A stretch of DNA of 64,000 nt from DAIDKA01 sp963726995 (GCA_963726995.1 CAVSEP010000004.1:372001-436000); one strand, 5' to 3'; positions 36,358 to 46,001 are shown, counted from the stretch's first letter. Notes: generated from the letters alone by a model not told the origin. Numbers and translations are program-made.

Positions 36358-38511
36358 ATGCAACCGAACCAGGTCAATACGCAGAACGAGTACATCGTCC
36401 GCGAAGGTGCGCTCATCGTTTCCATTACCGACCTGCAGGGTCGGATCATCACCGTCAGTCCTGAATTCGTCCAGGTCAGCGGCTTCAGCACCGAGGAACT
36501 GCTCGGCGCGAACCACGGCAATCTGCGCCACCCGGACATGCCCGCGGCCGTCTACGAGGACTTGTGGAAGACCCTGCATTCGGGCCGTCCCTGGACCGGC
36601 TTGATGAAGAACCGCCGCAAGAACGGCGATTTCTACTGGGATATCGCCAGCGCCACCCCGGTGCGCGAAGGCGGCGCCATCACCGGCTACATGACCATCC
36701 GGACCAAGCCCTCGGCGCAGCAGATCCGCGAGGCCGAGGAACTGTATGCCAAGTTGCGCGACGGTTCCGACAAGACTCTGAAACTGTGCGAAGGCCGCGC
36801 GGCCCGAACGCCCTGGTGGAAATACCTGAACCCGCTGCACCGCGTCTCCGAGCAGGGCAAGCGCTGGGTGGACACTGCCGCCGGCGTGACCGTGTTGCTG
36901 GCCGCGGCGCTGCTGCTGCTGAATCCGGACCTGCCCGGCGGCCGGCCGGTGCGCCTGGCGGCCGCAGCGCTGCTGGTCCTGCGAGGCCTGTTGTGGGTCT
37001 CTCGGGTGGTGATGGCCACCCGAGCCCGCGAAGCCCTCAACCAGGACACGGTGTCCTTCATCCAGGACCTGGCCGAAGGCCGCTTCGCCACCACCTTCAA
37101 ATCCGTGAGCGCGCACACGGCCGGCGACATCCAGCGGGCGCTGATGACCCTGCGCATCAAGATGGGCTACCAGACTGCCGAGGAACGCCGCCGCTACGCC
37201 ATGCTGCGCCAGGCGCTCAACAGCGCCAGCGCCAGCATCGTGCTGGCCGACGAGAACCTGCGCATCGTCTACACCAATGCCTCGGCCACCCGGCTGTTCC
37301 AGCATCTGGAGGCCGATTTCCGCAAGGAACTGCCGAACTTCCAGGCCGAGAAGGTCATGGGCTCCGACATCGGCATCTTCCACAAGAATCCCGGCCAGGA
37401 GCGCCAGGCGGTGCTGGATCTGAAGGAGCCGATGACCGCCGACGTGCGCATCGGCGGTCGGGCCCTGCGGGTGGTGACCACACCGGTGTGCGATGCCGAC
37501 GGCCGGCGTGGCGGCACGACCATCGAGTTCTTCGACCGCACCCCGGAGGTGCGCGCCGAGGAAGAGGTCAACGCCATCGTGCGCGGCGCCCTGGAGGGCG
37601 ACCTGGATCGGCGCGTCGACATCGAGGGCAAGTCGGGCTTCCTGCTGGTGCTCGCGCGCGGCGTGAACCAGATGGTCGACAACATGGTCAAGGTCATCCG
37701 TGACGTGCAGGATGCCGCCGGCGAAGTAGGCCGCGCGGCCAGTGAGATCTCCGACGGCAATCTGGGACTCTCCGAGCGCACCCAGGAGCAGTCCTCGGCG
37801 CTGGAAGCCACCGCGGCTTCCATGGAGCAGATGACCAGCACCGTGAAACAGAATGCCGACAACGCCAGCCAGGCCAATCAGCTGGCGGTGGCCGCCCGCA
37901 ATCAGGCGGAGAAGGGCGGAGTCATCGTCGGCAAGGCGGTGGACGCCATGGCCGCGATGAATGTCGCGGCCCAGCGAATCGCCGACATCATCGGCACCAT
38001 CGATGAGATCGCGTTCCAGACCAACCTGCTGGCGCTGAATGCCGCCGTCGAGGCGGCCCGCGCCGGCGAGCAGGGCCGCGGCTTCGCGGTGGTGGCGGCC
38101 GAAGTACGCAGCCTTGCCAGTCGTTCGGCGGTGGCCGCCAAGGAAATCAAGGGACTCATCCACGACTGCGTGCGCCAGGTCGACGACAGTTCCACCCTGG
38201 TCACGCAGTCCGGCACGACGCTCAACGACATTCTGGTGTCGGTGAAGAAGGTGGCCGACATCGTCGGTGAGATTGCCGCGGCGTCCCGCGAACAATCCGC
38301 CGGCATCGACCAGGTGAATGAGGCGGTGATGCAGATGGACGGCATGACGCAGCAGAATGCCGCGCTGATCGAGGAGGCTTCGGCGGCCTCCGGCGCCATG
38401 GCTGAGCAGGCCAACCGGCTGGTGGAAACCATGGCGGCCTATCAGCTCGGTAACCCTGCCGGCGGCGCGGATCCTTCGGGCCGCCGCTCCAAGATCCGCT
38501 TCGTGGCCTGA
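36358..38511 (+). CDS. methyl-accepting chemotaxis protein with PAS sensor (Aer-like)
   Basis: A 717-residue chemoreceptor: an N-terminal PAS domain (residues 15-115, with SPEFVQVSGFSTEELLG and WTGLMKNRRKNGDFYWD, a redox/FAD-type PAS as in Aer), two hydrophobic segments (about 180-225), a second PAS-like domain (285-400), a HAMP-like region and the signalling domain. The hairpin tip is intact: IDEIAFQTNLLALNAAVEAARAGEQGRGFAVVAAEVR is within residues 540-585. It probably mediates energy or oxygen taxis; no che cluster adjoins. Confidence 0.93.
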   Translation: MQPNQVNTQNEYIVREGALIVSITDLQGRIITVSPEFVQVSGFSTEELLGANHGNLRHPDMPAAVYEDLWKTLHSGRPWTGLMKNRRKNGDFYWDIASATPVREGGAITGYMTIRTKPSAQQIREAEELYAKLRDGSDKTLKLCEGRAARTPWWKYLNPLHRVSEQGKRWVDTAAGVTVLLAAALLLLNPDLPGGRPVRLAAAALLVLRGLLWVSRVVMATRAREALNQDTVSFIQDLAEGRFATTFKSVSAHTAGDIQRALMTLRIKMGYQTAEERRRYAMLRQALNSASASIVLADENLRIVYTNASATRLFQHLEADFRKELPNFQAEKVMGSDIGIFHKNPGQERQAVLDLKEPMTADVRIGGRALRVVTTPVCDADGRRGGTTIEFFDRTPEVRAEEEVNAIVRGALEGDLDRRVDIEGKSGFLLVLARGVNQMVDNMVKVIRDVQDAAGEVGRAASEISDGNLGLSERTQEQSSALEATAASMEQMTSTVKQNADNASQANQLAVAARNQAEKGGVIVGKAVDAMAAMNVAAQRIADIIGTIDEIAFQTNLLALNAAVEAARAGEQGRGFAVVAAEVRSLASRSAVAAKEIKGLIHDCVRQVDDSSTLVTQSGTTLNDILVSVKKVADIVGEIAAASREQSAGIDQVNEAVMQMDGMTQQNAALIEEASAASGAMAEQANRLVETMAAYQLGNPAGGADPSGRRSKIRFVA

Positions 38512-38528
38512 AACCCTAGACCGGTTTC
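38510..38528. terminator. possible bidirectional stem-loop between convergent genes
   Basis: GAAACC and GGTTTC form a 6-bp stem around a 7-base loop. The chemoreceptor TGA and the convergent SnoaL-like gene's stop both lie within or next to it. There is no T-run, so termination is only suggested. Confidence 0.25.
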
Positions 38529-39151
38529 TGCCAGGCCTGGCCCGTCACGGGATTTGCGTAGTGATAGGGCGGCACGAACACATGCGGAAAGGCCTGGTAC
38601 TTGACCGTTAGGGCCTGATCCGGTTCAACCCCGGGCAGGGGTCCGGCCAGCGGCACCCCGCCGTGACTCCAGCCTTTGTCGAACTCCACGTAGTAGGTCG
38701 TATAGAAGTGCAGGTGGTGGATCTTCCACACGCCGCCTTCGCGGATGTACTCGTTCTCGTAAGTGCCTTCGCCCCAGCGCGCCTCGCGCCCCAGCCAGCC
38801 GATCTGGATGAAGTTGCGCCATCGGCCGCAGGCCGTCTGGCCGTCCGGGGCGATGTGGATGACGGGCTGCAGCTGCATGTGGTTGAAGACGCAGCCGAAC
38901 TCCAGTTTGGGCAGCGCGTGCAGGTACTGCCGCACCCGATGCTGGCCCACGAACAGGCCGCGGCCGGCGATCTCCAGTCGCGCATCGCGCGAGAACAGAT
39001 CCGCCGCCTCATCGTAAAGGGTCTTGTCCACGTAGTACCCGTAGGCGGCCTGCAGATTGCAGATGGCCACATAGTCGGTGGCCGCCCGCGCCTGCACTTC
39101 GAGGGCTTCGACCCGCTGCCGCAGTTCCTGGATTTCCGATTCCGTGCTCAT
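38516..39151 (-). CDS. NTF2/SnoaL-like family protein
   Basis: A 211-residue protein with a short N-terminal coiled coil (EIQELRQRVEALEVQ) followed by a SnoaL_4-like cone fold (AICNLQAAYGYYVDKTLYDEAADLFSRDARLEI...GRWRNFIQIGW...EGTYENEYIREGGVWKIHHLHFY). Such proteins include scytalone dehydratase-type lyases and isomerases; the Tyr/Asp/His-rich pocket would suit a small hydrophobic substrate. Its ATG overlaps the SDR gene stop (ATGA), so both are co-translated. Confidence 0.82.
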   Translation of the reverse strand: MSTESEIQELRQRVEALEVQARAATDYVAICNLQAAYGYYVDKTLYDEAADLFSRDARLEIAGRGLFVGQHRVRQYLHALPKLEFGCVFNHMQLQPVIHIAPDGQTACGRWRNFIQIGWLGREARWGEGTYENEYIREGGVWKIHHLHFYTTYYVEFDKGWSHGGVPLAGPLPGVEPDQALTVKYQAFPHVFVPPYHYANPVTGQAWQKPV

Positions 39152-39921
39152 GTGGGTACTCCATGGTCCTGGTCGACATCCAGGTAACGACCGCTCAGGG
39201 CATCGTAGCGACCGCGCGCCAGATCGGAGACGAAGTCCTGCATTTTCGCCATCGCGGCCCGGCTCTGCTCCGGGGTGACCTGTGCCAGCAGCTTCACCAG
39301 AGGCGCGGCCCACTTGGTCGCATCGGGCAGCGCCACGGTCTCGCGGGCCATGTCGGTGAGGATGGTGCCGGGCTGGATCGGGAATACGCGGATGTTCTGG
39401 TCGCGGCGCTCGGCCGCGACGTGTTCGGAGAGCCGGATCAGCGTCGATTTGGCCACCGAGTAGGAAGAGAAGTTGTTGGCGATCATGATGCCCGCGATGG
39501 AACAGACATTGATGATGCGTCCGCCGCCGCCGTCCGCCATGCGCGGCACGATGTCGGTCATGAACATCAGCGAGCCCAGCACGTGCACCGCCTGGGCGGC
39601 CCACCAGGCCTGCGGATCGACCACGCCCACCGGCCCCAGCGGGCCTGAAATCCCGGCGTTGTTGACCAGCACGGTGATCTCACCCAGTTCGCGGCGCGCG
39701 CTCTCGATGGTGCGGGTGACGTCCTCCCGGCGCGTGACATCGCAGGCCAGGGCGAGCGCCACACCGCCCGCGGCATGGATTTCCCTCACCACCTGATCGA
39801 GCTGGTCGCGTGAACGGGACGCCACGGCAACGGCGAATCCGTCCGCGGCCAGGCGCAGTGCGATGGCCCGGCCGATGCCGCGACCCCCGCCGGTGACGAG
39901 TGCGACCTTGCTGTGTTTCAT
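39148..39921 (-). CDS. short-chain dehydrogenase/reductase (SDR)
   Basis: A 257-residue classical SDR: cofactor motif TGGGRGIG (10-17), structural NNAG (87-90), and the catalytic Ser141-Tyr154-Lys158 set (VCSIAG, SSYSVAKS). Arg36/Arg38 after strand 2 (SRSRDQ) could favour NADP. ATG 39921 is selected because MKHSKVALVTGG is a normal SDR start; the longer frame would add an unrelated leader. It is divergent from the MFS gene (59-base gap) and is the first gene of the minus-strand pair. Confidence 0.9.
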   Translation of the reverse strand: MKHSKVALVTGGGRGIGRAIALRLAADGFAVAVASRSRDQLDQVVREIHAAGGVALALACDVTRREDVTRTIESARRELGEITVLVNNAGISGPLGPVGVVDPQAWWAAQAVHVLGSLMFMTDIVPRMADGGGGRIINVCSIAGIMIANNFSSYSVAKSTLIRLSEHVAAERRDQNIRVFPIQPGTILTDMARETVALPDATKWAAPLVKLLAQVTPEQSRAAMAKMQDFVSDLARGRYDALSGRYLDVDQDHGVPT

Positions 39922-39980
39922 GGGGCAATCATACAGGGGACTTCGCAACAGCTGCGCGCGCTTCAGGTACCATCCGCCGC

Positions 39981-41216
39981 ATGGTTGCACTGACTGCCCT
40001 GCAGATGCGGGTCTTCTTGCTATGCGCGCTGGTCGTGCTGCTGGACGGCTACGACCTGCAGGCCATGGGACTGGCCGTGCCGGCGCTGGCCAAGGACTGG
40101 CATCTGACCGGTGCGGCCTTCACCGTCGCGCTGACCGCTTCGGTGGTGGGCCTGGGACTCGGATCGGCCTTCATCGCGCCCTGGGGCGATCGCCTGGGAC
40201 GCCGGCCACTGCTGCTGGGCGGACTCGCCATCATCCTGGTGACTTCGCTGGGCGCGGCGACGGCCACCTCGACCTGGCAGATGGCCGGCTGGCGGTTGCT
40301 GGTGGGCCTGGGGCTGGGGGTGGGGCAGAGCAATGCTTCGGCGCTCACCGCCGAGTACGCGCCGCTGGCGCGGCGGGCCACGATCATGACGCTGATGGGC
40401 GTGTGCGTGGCGTTCGGCGCCATGCTGGCCGGTCTCACGGCACCGCAGGTGATTGCCGCGGCCGGCTGGCGCGGGTTGTTTCTGGTCGGCGCAGCGCTGC
40501 CTTTACTGGCCTTGATCGCCTGCACGACGAGTCTGCCGGAGTCTGCCGCCATCGCTGCGGCGAAGCGCGCTGCAGCGACCGCGCCTGCAGGGTCCCCACC
40601 GGCGGCGAGCCTGAGTGGCGGCACTTTGCTGGTCTTGCTGCGGCCACCCTACCTTGAACGCACGCTGCGCCTGTGGCTGGTGTATGGCCTCTCGGCGATG
40701 ATGCTGTACTTCCTGATGGGCTGGCTGCCGCAGTTTCTGAGCAACGCGGGCCTGGCTCCGTCGCAGGCCTCGCATGGCATCGCGCTGCTGCAGTTCGGGG
40801 GCATTGCCGGATCCTTGATCCAAGCCTGGCTGGTTGACCGGGGCCGGGCCATCACGGCATTGGTCGGCGCGTACACCATGACGCTCACCATCGCGCTGGT
40901 GTTCGCCGTGTTCGGCGTGGGCCCCGCCTGGCAGGTGCTGCTGGTGCTCATGGGCAGCGGTGTCGCGGGCGTGCTGATGTCGATCATTGCCCTCGGGGCC
41001 ATCTTCTATCCACCGTCGATTCGCGCCACGGGGTTTGGCTGGGCGGGCGCGGTGACCCGGGTGGGTGCCGCCGCGGGGCCGCTCGCCGGGGGGTGGTTGC
41101 TGGCGAACGGCGTGGGCCCGCGCACCACGCTCGGGCTGATCGCCTTGCCGGCGCTGCTGTGCATCGCGGGTACCCTGGCCATGCGACGCTCCGTGGCTGA
41201 AGCGCAGGGAACATGA
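39981..41216 (+). CDS. MFS transporter, aromatic-acid:H+ symporter (AAHS)-like
   Basis: A 411-residue 12-helix major facilitator. The first helix contains LLDGYDLQAMG, matching the DGYD motif of AAHS proteins (PcaK, BenK, MhpT), and loop 2-3 has GDRLGRRPLL. It most likely imports an aromatic or alicyclic acid. The stop overlaps the next gene (ATGA at 41213). Confidence 0.87.
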   Translation: MVALTALQMRVFLLCALVVLLDGYDLQAMGLAVPALAKDWHLTGAAFTVALTASVVGLGLGSAFIAPWGDRLGRRPLLLGGLAIILVTSLGAATATSTWQMAGWRLLVGLGLGVGQSNASALTAEYAPLARRATIMTLMGVCVAFGAMLAGLTAPQVIAAAGWRGLFLVGAALPLLALIACTTSLPESAAIAAAKRAAATAPAGSPPAASLSGGTLLVLLRPPYLERTLRLWLVYGLSAMMLYFLMGWLPQFLSNAGLAPSQASHGIALLQFGGIAGSLIQAWLVDRGRAITALVGAYTMTLTIALVFAVFGVGPAWQVLLVLMGSGVAGVLMSIIALGAIFYPPSIRATGFGWAGAVTRVGAAAGPLAGGWLLANGVGPRTTLGLIALPALLCIAGTLAMRRSVAEAQGT

Positions 41217-42085
41217 CCCGCACGGAGCTGTACTGGGTGCTGGATCAGTACCTGAGTGCCCTGCAGGGGCGCGATCCGGAACGGCTCGATTGGGCTCCCG
41301 GTGTACTGAATGTCGAGAACAACGTCGTGCTGGAAATCGGCGACGGACTGTGGGGCACGATCAGTGCGCTGCAGGACTACGACCTGCGGTTCGCGGATCC
41401 GCACAGCGGGGAAGTGGGGTTCTTCGGCGCCGTGACCGAAACCCACGCCACCTCGCCCCTGGGACTGCGTCTGAAAGTGGAGCAGGGCGCCATCGCCGCG
41501 GTGGAAGTCATCGTGGTGCGGGCGGCCGACTCCGGACTGAAATTCCCGGACCCCGTCTTCGAGCACAAACCGGTGATGCACGAGTTGCTGCCCGAGACTG
41601 CGCGCTGCTCGCGCGAGCGCATGATTGGCATCGCCAACGGCTACTTCGATACGCTGCAGCTCAATGACGGCACCCTGCACACGCAGTTCTGGGACGGCTG
41701 CAATCGCATCGAGAACGGCGTGCAGACCACCAACAATCCGCAGCTGAGCTGGTTGCCGAGCGCGCGGCTGGGCTGTGCGGAGCAGTTCCGGCTGGGCGTG
41801 TACCGCTACGATGACCGCCTGCGGGCGCGGCGCTTTCCGCTGGTGGACGAGGAGCGCGGCCTGGTCCTGGCCGGCGGCTTCATCGATCACTGCGGCCGCC
41901 TGGCAAGCTATCGTCTGACGGATGGTCGCACCGTGGACTCACCGATTCGCAGGCCGCACAGTTTCTATCTGCTGGAACTTTTCAAGATCCGGCAGGAACG
42001 CATCGAGCAGATCGAGGCGGTGTTCATCACCGTGCCGTACCATATGCCCTCGCCGTTTCCAGGCGGAACCTTGCCCAAGAACTAA
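41213..42085 (+). CDS. DUF8021-like protein of unknown function
   Basis: A 290-residue protein with a block reading ERMIGIANGYFDTLQLNDG...CNRIENGVQTTNN and a late VDEERG...FIDH...FKIRQERIEQIEAVFITVPYHMPS, which I recall from DUF8021 proteins, often found with aromatic or alicyclic degradation genes. No signal peptide. It overlaps the transporter stop by four bases, so it probably acts on what that transporter imports. The enzymatic role is unknown. Confidence 0.72.
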   Translation: MTRTELYWVLDQYLSALQGRDPERLDWAPGVLNVENNVVLEIGDGLWGTISALQDYDLRFADPHSGEVGFFGAVTETHATSPLGLRLKVEQGAIAAVEVIVVRAADSGLKFPDPVFEHKPVMHELLPETARCSRERMIGIANGYFDTLQLNDGTLHTQFWDGCNRIENGVQTTNNPQLSWLPSARLGCAEQFRLGVYRYDDRLRARRFPLVDEERGLVLAGGFIDHCGRLASYRLTDGRTVDSPIRRPHSFYLLELFKIRQERIEQIEAVFITVPYHMPSPFPGGTLPKN

Positions 42086-42095
42086 CGGAGATACC

Positions 42096-42644
42096 ATGAA
42101 ACTCATGACACGCATCTGCGGCGCAGCCATCGCACTGGTCTGGGTGGGGACGGGCATGGCCCAGGTGCCCCCGACGGCGGCACCGGACCAGGCGGCGCTG
42201 CTGCAGAGCACCGACCCCAAGCTCGCCGCCAACAAGAAGCTGGTATTCGACATGTGGCGGGCCATCATCCAGGGCGCGCACACTGAACTTGCGCCGAAAT
42301 ACTTCACCCCGGGCTACATCCAGCACAATCCCAACGTCGCCACCGGCCGCGATGCCATGGTGCAGTACATGCGCTCCACGCGCCCGGTGCGCCCCATCGA
42401 GCCCACCATCACCTTCCCGGTGGTGGCGATCATGGCCGAGGGTGACAAGGTGCTGGTCGCGTCCGTCACCTTCATGCCGGATCCGACCAAGCCCGGCACC
42501 AAGTACGCCGGCACCCACTTCGATCTGTTCCGGATCGAGGATGGTAAAATCGCCGAGCACTGGGACAGCGTGCCCAAGGATCCGGCCGCGCTGCATTTCA
42601 ATCCGAACACCGACGCCAAGGCGGACCCGGTGAAGAAGCCGTAA
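42096..42644 (+). CDS. exported SnoaL-like protein
   Basis: A 182-residue protein with a signal peptide (CGAAIALVWVGTGMAQ) and a SnoaL/NTF2 polyketide-cyclase-like fold: FDMWRAIIQGAHTELAPKYFTPGYIQHNPNVATGRDAMVQYM and FDLFRIEDGKIAEHWDSVP are typical of that group. ACGGAG precedes the ATG. Being exported sets it apart from the cytoplasmic SnoaL-like protein at 38.5 kb. It is ten bases after the DUF8021-like gene. Confidence 0.85.
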   Translation: MKLMTRICGAAIALVWVGTGMAQVPPTAAPDQAALLQSTDPKLAANKKLVFDMWRAIIQGAHTELAPKYFTPGYIQHNPNVATGRDAMVQYMRSTRPVRPIEPTITFPVVAIMAEGDKVLVASVTFMPDPTKPGTKYAGTHFDLFRIEDGKIAEHWDSVPKDPAALHFNPNTDAKADPVKKP

Positions 42645-42667
42645 ACATCCGCCTGGAGACGGCTGCC

Positions 42668-44668
42668 ATGCGCCCTTGCCTTGGAGTCCTGCTTGGTTTT
42701 GCCCTGTGGTCCGGCGCGCCGGATGTGCGCGCCGCTACCGCCGCCTCGGTCGATGTCGCGGCGGCATTCGGCGCCCGACCCGATGTGGCGTCGGTGCGGC
42801 TCTCGCCGGACGGACAAAGCGTGGCGTTTCAGGCGCCGACCAAGGGGCAGGGCTCGCGGCTGGTGACCCTGAGCCTGGCGGCAGGCTCCAAGGCCCGCTC
42901 CGCGCTGCTCGCCGACGGCAAGCCGTTTCGCCTCAACGGCTGCTACTGGGTGGCGAATGATCGCCTCGTCTGCGACGCCTATGCGCTGATGTCCGATCCG
43001 CTGGCCATGCACGGACTGCTGCCGGTTTCCCGACTGTTCGCGGTCAATGCGGATGGGTCGAACCTCAAGGTCCTGAGCAACTCGCTCAGTCCCTACAGCC
43101 GCGGCTACCTGCTGTCGGGCGGGGATGTCGTGGATTGGCTGCCGGACCAGGACGGCATGATTCTCATGGCCAGGGAGTATCGCCCGGACACCCGCACGGG
43201 CTCACTGCTGGGCAGCGACCGGGACGGGTTGGGAGTGGATCTGGTCGACACGCGCACCCTGGCGATACAGCATCGGATCGCCGCGCGCCCCGAGGCCTTC
43301 GACTACCTGAGTGACGGCCGCGGCACGGTGCGCATCATCGGCAGTCGCACCAGGAATGCCGCCGGCAGTGATGCCGGCGTGCTCACCTACTCGTTTCGGC
43401 TGCAGGGGGCCGATAGCTGGCAGAAGTTCTCGACCTACAACGAGACCGACCACAGCGGCTTCCTGCCGATCGCCGTCGATCATGATCTGAACCTCGCCTA
43501 TGGCTGGAAGCAGCTCGATGGTCGACGCGCCCTGTATACCAGGAGCCTGGATGCGGATCTGCACGACACGCTCGTCTATGACAGACCGGACGTGGACCTC
43601 GGCGGCCTGATCCGCATCGGCCGGCGCAACCGCGTGGTGGGCGTGGCCTACTCGACCGATCTGCCGCGTGCGGAGTACTTTCAGGGCGATATCAAGAACA
43701 TGATCACGGCGCTGCACCGGGCCATTCCCCGGCAGCCGCTGCTGCACGTGGTGGACTCCAGCGTGGACGAGAGCAAGCTGCTGGTTTTCGGCGGCAGCGA
43801 TGCGGACCCGGGCACCTACTATGTCTTTGATCGCGTCTTGAACCAACTGCATCCATTGATTGCGGTACGTCCGCAACTCGACGGCTTGAAGCTGGCCAGC
43901 GTCAAGCCGGTTTCCTACCCGGGATCCGGTGGGGTGATGATCCCGGCCTATCTGACCCTGCCGCCGGGCACCGAGAGTCCGCAGGGGCTGCCGGCGATCG
44001 TACTGCCGCACGGGGGACCGAGCGCACGGGACAATTGGGGCTTCGACTGGCTGGCCCAGTTCTTTGCCGCCCGGGGCTACGCCGTGCTGCAGCCCAACTA
44101 CCGTGGTTCCACCGGCTACGGGGACGCCTGGTTCGAGCACAACGGCTTCAAGTCCTGGGACGTGGCCATCGGCGATGTAGTGTCCGCCGGACACTGGCTG
44201 CTCGACCAGGGCATTGCCGATCCCGCCAAGCTCGGCATCGTGGGCTGGTCCTACGGCGGCTATGCCGCGTTGCAGTCGCAGTACATCGATGCGGGTCTGT
44301 TCAAGGCCGTCATCGCCATTGCGCCGGTGACGGATCTGGCGGCGCTGAAGGAAGAACACCGCGGCTGGTCCGACTTCGCGCTGGTGAGCGAGTTCGTCGG
44401 CAATGGTCCGCATATGCGCGAGGGATCCCCGATCTCGCATGCCGACAGATTCAAGCAGCCGGTGTTGCTGTTCCATGGGACGATGGATCGCAATGTGTCG
44501 GTCGAACAGTCCAGGCGCATGGCCAAGGTTCTCAAGGCCGCCGGCGCGCAGTGCGAGCTGGTCATCTTCGAGGACCGGGACCATGGGCTGGAGGATTCGG
44601 ATATCCGCGCCGACATGCTGCGCAAAAGCGATGCCTTTCTGCGGCACGCCTTCGGGATGAGCAATTGA
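42668..44668 (+). CDS. S9 family prolyl oligopeptidase-type serine peptidase
   Basis: A 666-residue exported peptidase: signal peptide (LGVLLGFALWSGAPDVRA), a beta-propeller-like N-terminal region (VRLSPDGQSVAFQAPTK...) and a C-terminal alpha/beta-hydrolase domain. Catalytic residues are Ser528 in GWSYGGYA, Asp607 in FHGTMDRNV and His639 in DRDHGLED. S9 enzymes of this class cleave dipeptides or acyl-peptides in the periplasm. It is 23 bases after the SnoaL-like gene, in the same direction. Confidence 0.92.
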   Translation: MRPCLGVLLGFALWSGAPDVRAATAASVDVAAAFGARPDVASVRLSPDGQSVAFQAPTKGQGSRLVTLSLAAGSKARSALLADGKPFRLNGCYWVANDRLVCDAYALMSDPLAMHGLLPVSRLFAVNADGSNLKVLSNSLSPYSRGYLLSGGDVVDWLPDQDGMILMAREYRPDTRTGSLLGSDRDGLGVDLVDTRTLAIQHRIAARPEAFDYLSDGRGTVRIIGSRTRNAAGSDAGVLTYSFRLQGADSWQKFSTYNETDHSGFLPIAVDHDLNLAYGWKQLDGRRALYTRSLDADLHDTLVYDRPDVDLGGLIRIGRRNRVVGVAYSTDLPRAEYFQGDIKNMITALHRAIPRQPLLHVVDSSVDESKLLVFGGSDADPGTYYVFDRVLNQLHPLIAVRPQLDGLKLASVKPVSYPGSGGVMIPAYLTLPPGTESPQGLPAIVLPHGGPSARDNWGFDWLAQFFAARGYAVLQPNYRGSTGYGDAWFEHNGFKSWDVAIGDVVSAGHWLLDQGIADPAKLGIVGWSYGGYAALQSQYIDAGLFKAVIAIAPVTDLAALKEEHRGWSDFALVSEFVGNGPHMREGSPISHADRFKQPVLLFHGTMDRNVSVEQSRRMAKVLKAAGAQCELVIFEDRDHGLEDSDIRADMLRKSDAFLRHAFGMSN

Positions 44669-44684
44669 CGGCTGGAGACGGACT

Positions 44685-45200
44685 ATGACGGGTTTTCCAC
44701 CAAGGCGCGTCGTCACGGGGCATGACCGGACCGGCAAGTCGGTGGTGTTGTCGGATGGGCCGCCGCCGCAACATCATCCCATGCATGGACCCGAGGTGGG
44801 CGCGGACTTCTTCGAGATCTGGAATTCAACCCTGGCGGTGCCGCAGCTGCGGACCACGGAACCGGAACCGAACGACCGGGCCTTCACCATCATGCCGGTG
44901 TCGGGCCATCTGCTGCGCATCATCGAGATCTACCCGCCTGCCCAGGGCGGCAAACGCACGGTCATGCACCGCACCCGCACGCTCGACTACGTCGTGGTTA
45001 TCCAGGGCGAGATCGTGCTGGTGCTGGATGACAGCGAGGTCACCCTGCGCCCCGGGGATGTCGTCGTACAGCGCGGCACCGATCACGCCTGGGAAAACCG
45101 CTCCAGCAAGCCGGCGCGCATGGCCTTCTTCCATCTTGACGCGCAATTCGACGAGGAACTGCTCGAGCGGCTGCCGCAGCCGCTGGAGCTGATGCGCTGA
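44685..45200 (+). CDS. cupin-domain protein
   Basis: A 171-residue protein with a C-terminal cupin barrel: motif 1 around KRTVMHRTRTLDYVVVIQGEIVLVLD and motif 2 RPGDVVVQRGTDHAWENRS. The typical motif-1 metal His pair is only partly present (MHRT), so metal binding is unclear. The block HRTRTLDYVVVIQGEI is common in catabolic-cluster cupins. It is the last plus-strand gene of the 38.5-45.2 kb cluster. Confidence 0.85.
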   Translation: MTGFPPRRVVTGHDRTGKSVVLSDGPPPQHHPMHGPEVGADFFEIWNSTLAVPQLRTTEPEPNDRAFTIMPVSGHLLRIIEIYPPAQGGKRTVMHRTRTLDYVVVIQGEIVLVLDDSEVTLRPGDVVVQRGTDHAWENRSSKPARMAFFHLDAQFDEELLERLPQPLELMR

Positions 45201-45263
45201 AGGGCCGCCCTAGTGCCGCCTGCTGACGGGGTATATCCTGTAATTTTCCGCCAAGGATCACCC

Positions 45264-45992
45264 ATGTCGGCACACTCCAGACTGTTACCAATATTCAAGA
45301 CGGCCGCCCGCCGGATGATTCTGGGCGGCCTGCTGAGCGCGTTCCTGGCCCCCACGCTGGCCGGCGCCGCCGAGGCGCCCGTGGCGATTCCGGCTGCGGC
45401 CTATGATGTGCCCAAGGCGGCTGGCCCGCTGCAGACGGCTGTGCTCTCCGGTGGCTGCTTCTGGGGCGTGCAGGGGGTGTTCGAGCACCTGGTCGGGGTC
45501 CGGCAAGTGGTATCCGGCTATTCGGGCGGCGCGAAGAACACCGCCAGCTACGAGGTGGTCAGCAGCGGCACCACCGGTCATGCCGAGTCCGTGCAGATCA
45601 CCTATGACCCGCAGCAGGTCACTTACGGCCAGATCCTGCAGGTGTACTTTTCGGTGGCTCACAATCCCACGCAGCTGAACCGGCAGGGGCCGGATGTGGG
45701 CACCCAGTACCGTTCCGTCATTTTCTACGCCAACGATGTGCAGAAGAAGGTCGCCGAGAGCTATATCGCGCAGCTGGGCAAGAGCGCGGTGTATGGCGCG
45801 CCGATCGTCACCCAGCTCTCGCCCCTGCAGGGCTTCTATCCGGCCGAGGGCTACCACCAGGATTATCTGCTGCTGAACCCGACCAATCCCTACATCGTTT
45901 ACAACGACTTGCCGAAGATCCGTAATTTCCAGCGGCTGCTGCCGGTCCTCTACCAGGCAAAGGCCGTGACGGTCACGGGACTCAAGCGATAG
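45264..45992 (+). CDS. msrA: exported peptide-methionine (S)-S-oxide reductase MsrA
   Basis: A 242-residue MsrA with an N-terminal signal or anchor (MILGGLLSAFLAPTLAGAAEA). The catalytic motif GGCFWGV places the nucleophile at Cys65, and the family blocks VVSGYSGG, HAESVQITYDP and AEGYHQDYL are intact. MsrA reduces the S-epimer of oxidised methionine. AAGGAT precedes ATG 45264. It heads a three-gene operon with dipZ and msrB; the signal indicates periplasmic action. Confidence 0.93.
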   Translation: MSAHSRLLPIFKTAARRMILGGLLSAFLAPTLAGAAEAPVAIPAAAYDVPKAAGPLQTAVLSGGCFWGVQGVFEHLVGVRQVVSGYSGGAKNTASYEVVSSGTTGHAESVQITYDPQQVTYGQILQVYFSVAHNPTQLNRQGPDVGTQYRSVIFYANDVQKKVAESYIAQLGKSAVYGAPIVTQLSPLQGFYPAEGYHQDYLLLNPTNPYIVYNDLPKIRNFQRLLPVLYQAKAVTVTGLKR

Positions 45993-46001
45993 GGATTCTT
46001 C

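Noticed and set aside
36172..38295. Long minus-strand open frame (707 codons) opposite the chemoreceptor gene
   Set aside because: It is a shadow of GC-rich codon structure. The plus-strand frame encodes intact PAS and MCP domains, while the antisense product is His/Gly/Arg-rich without any domain.
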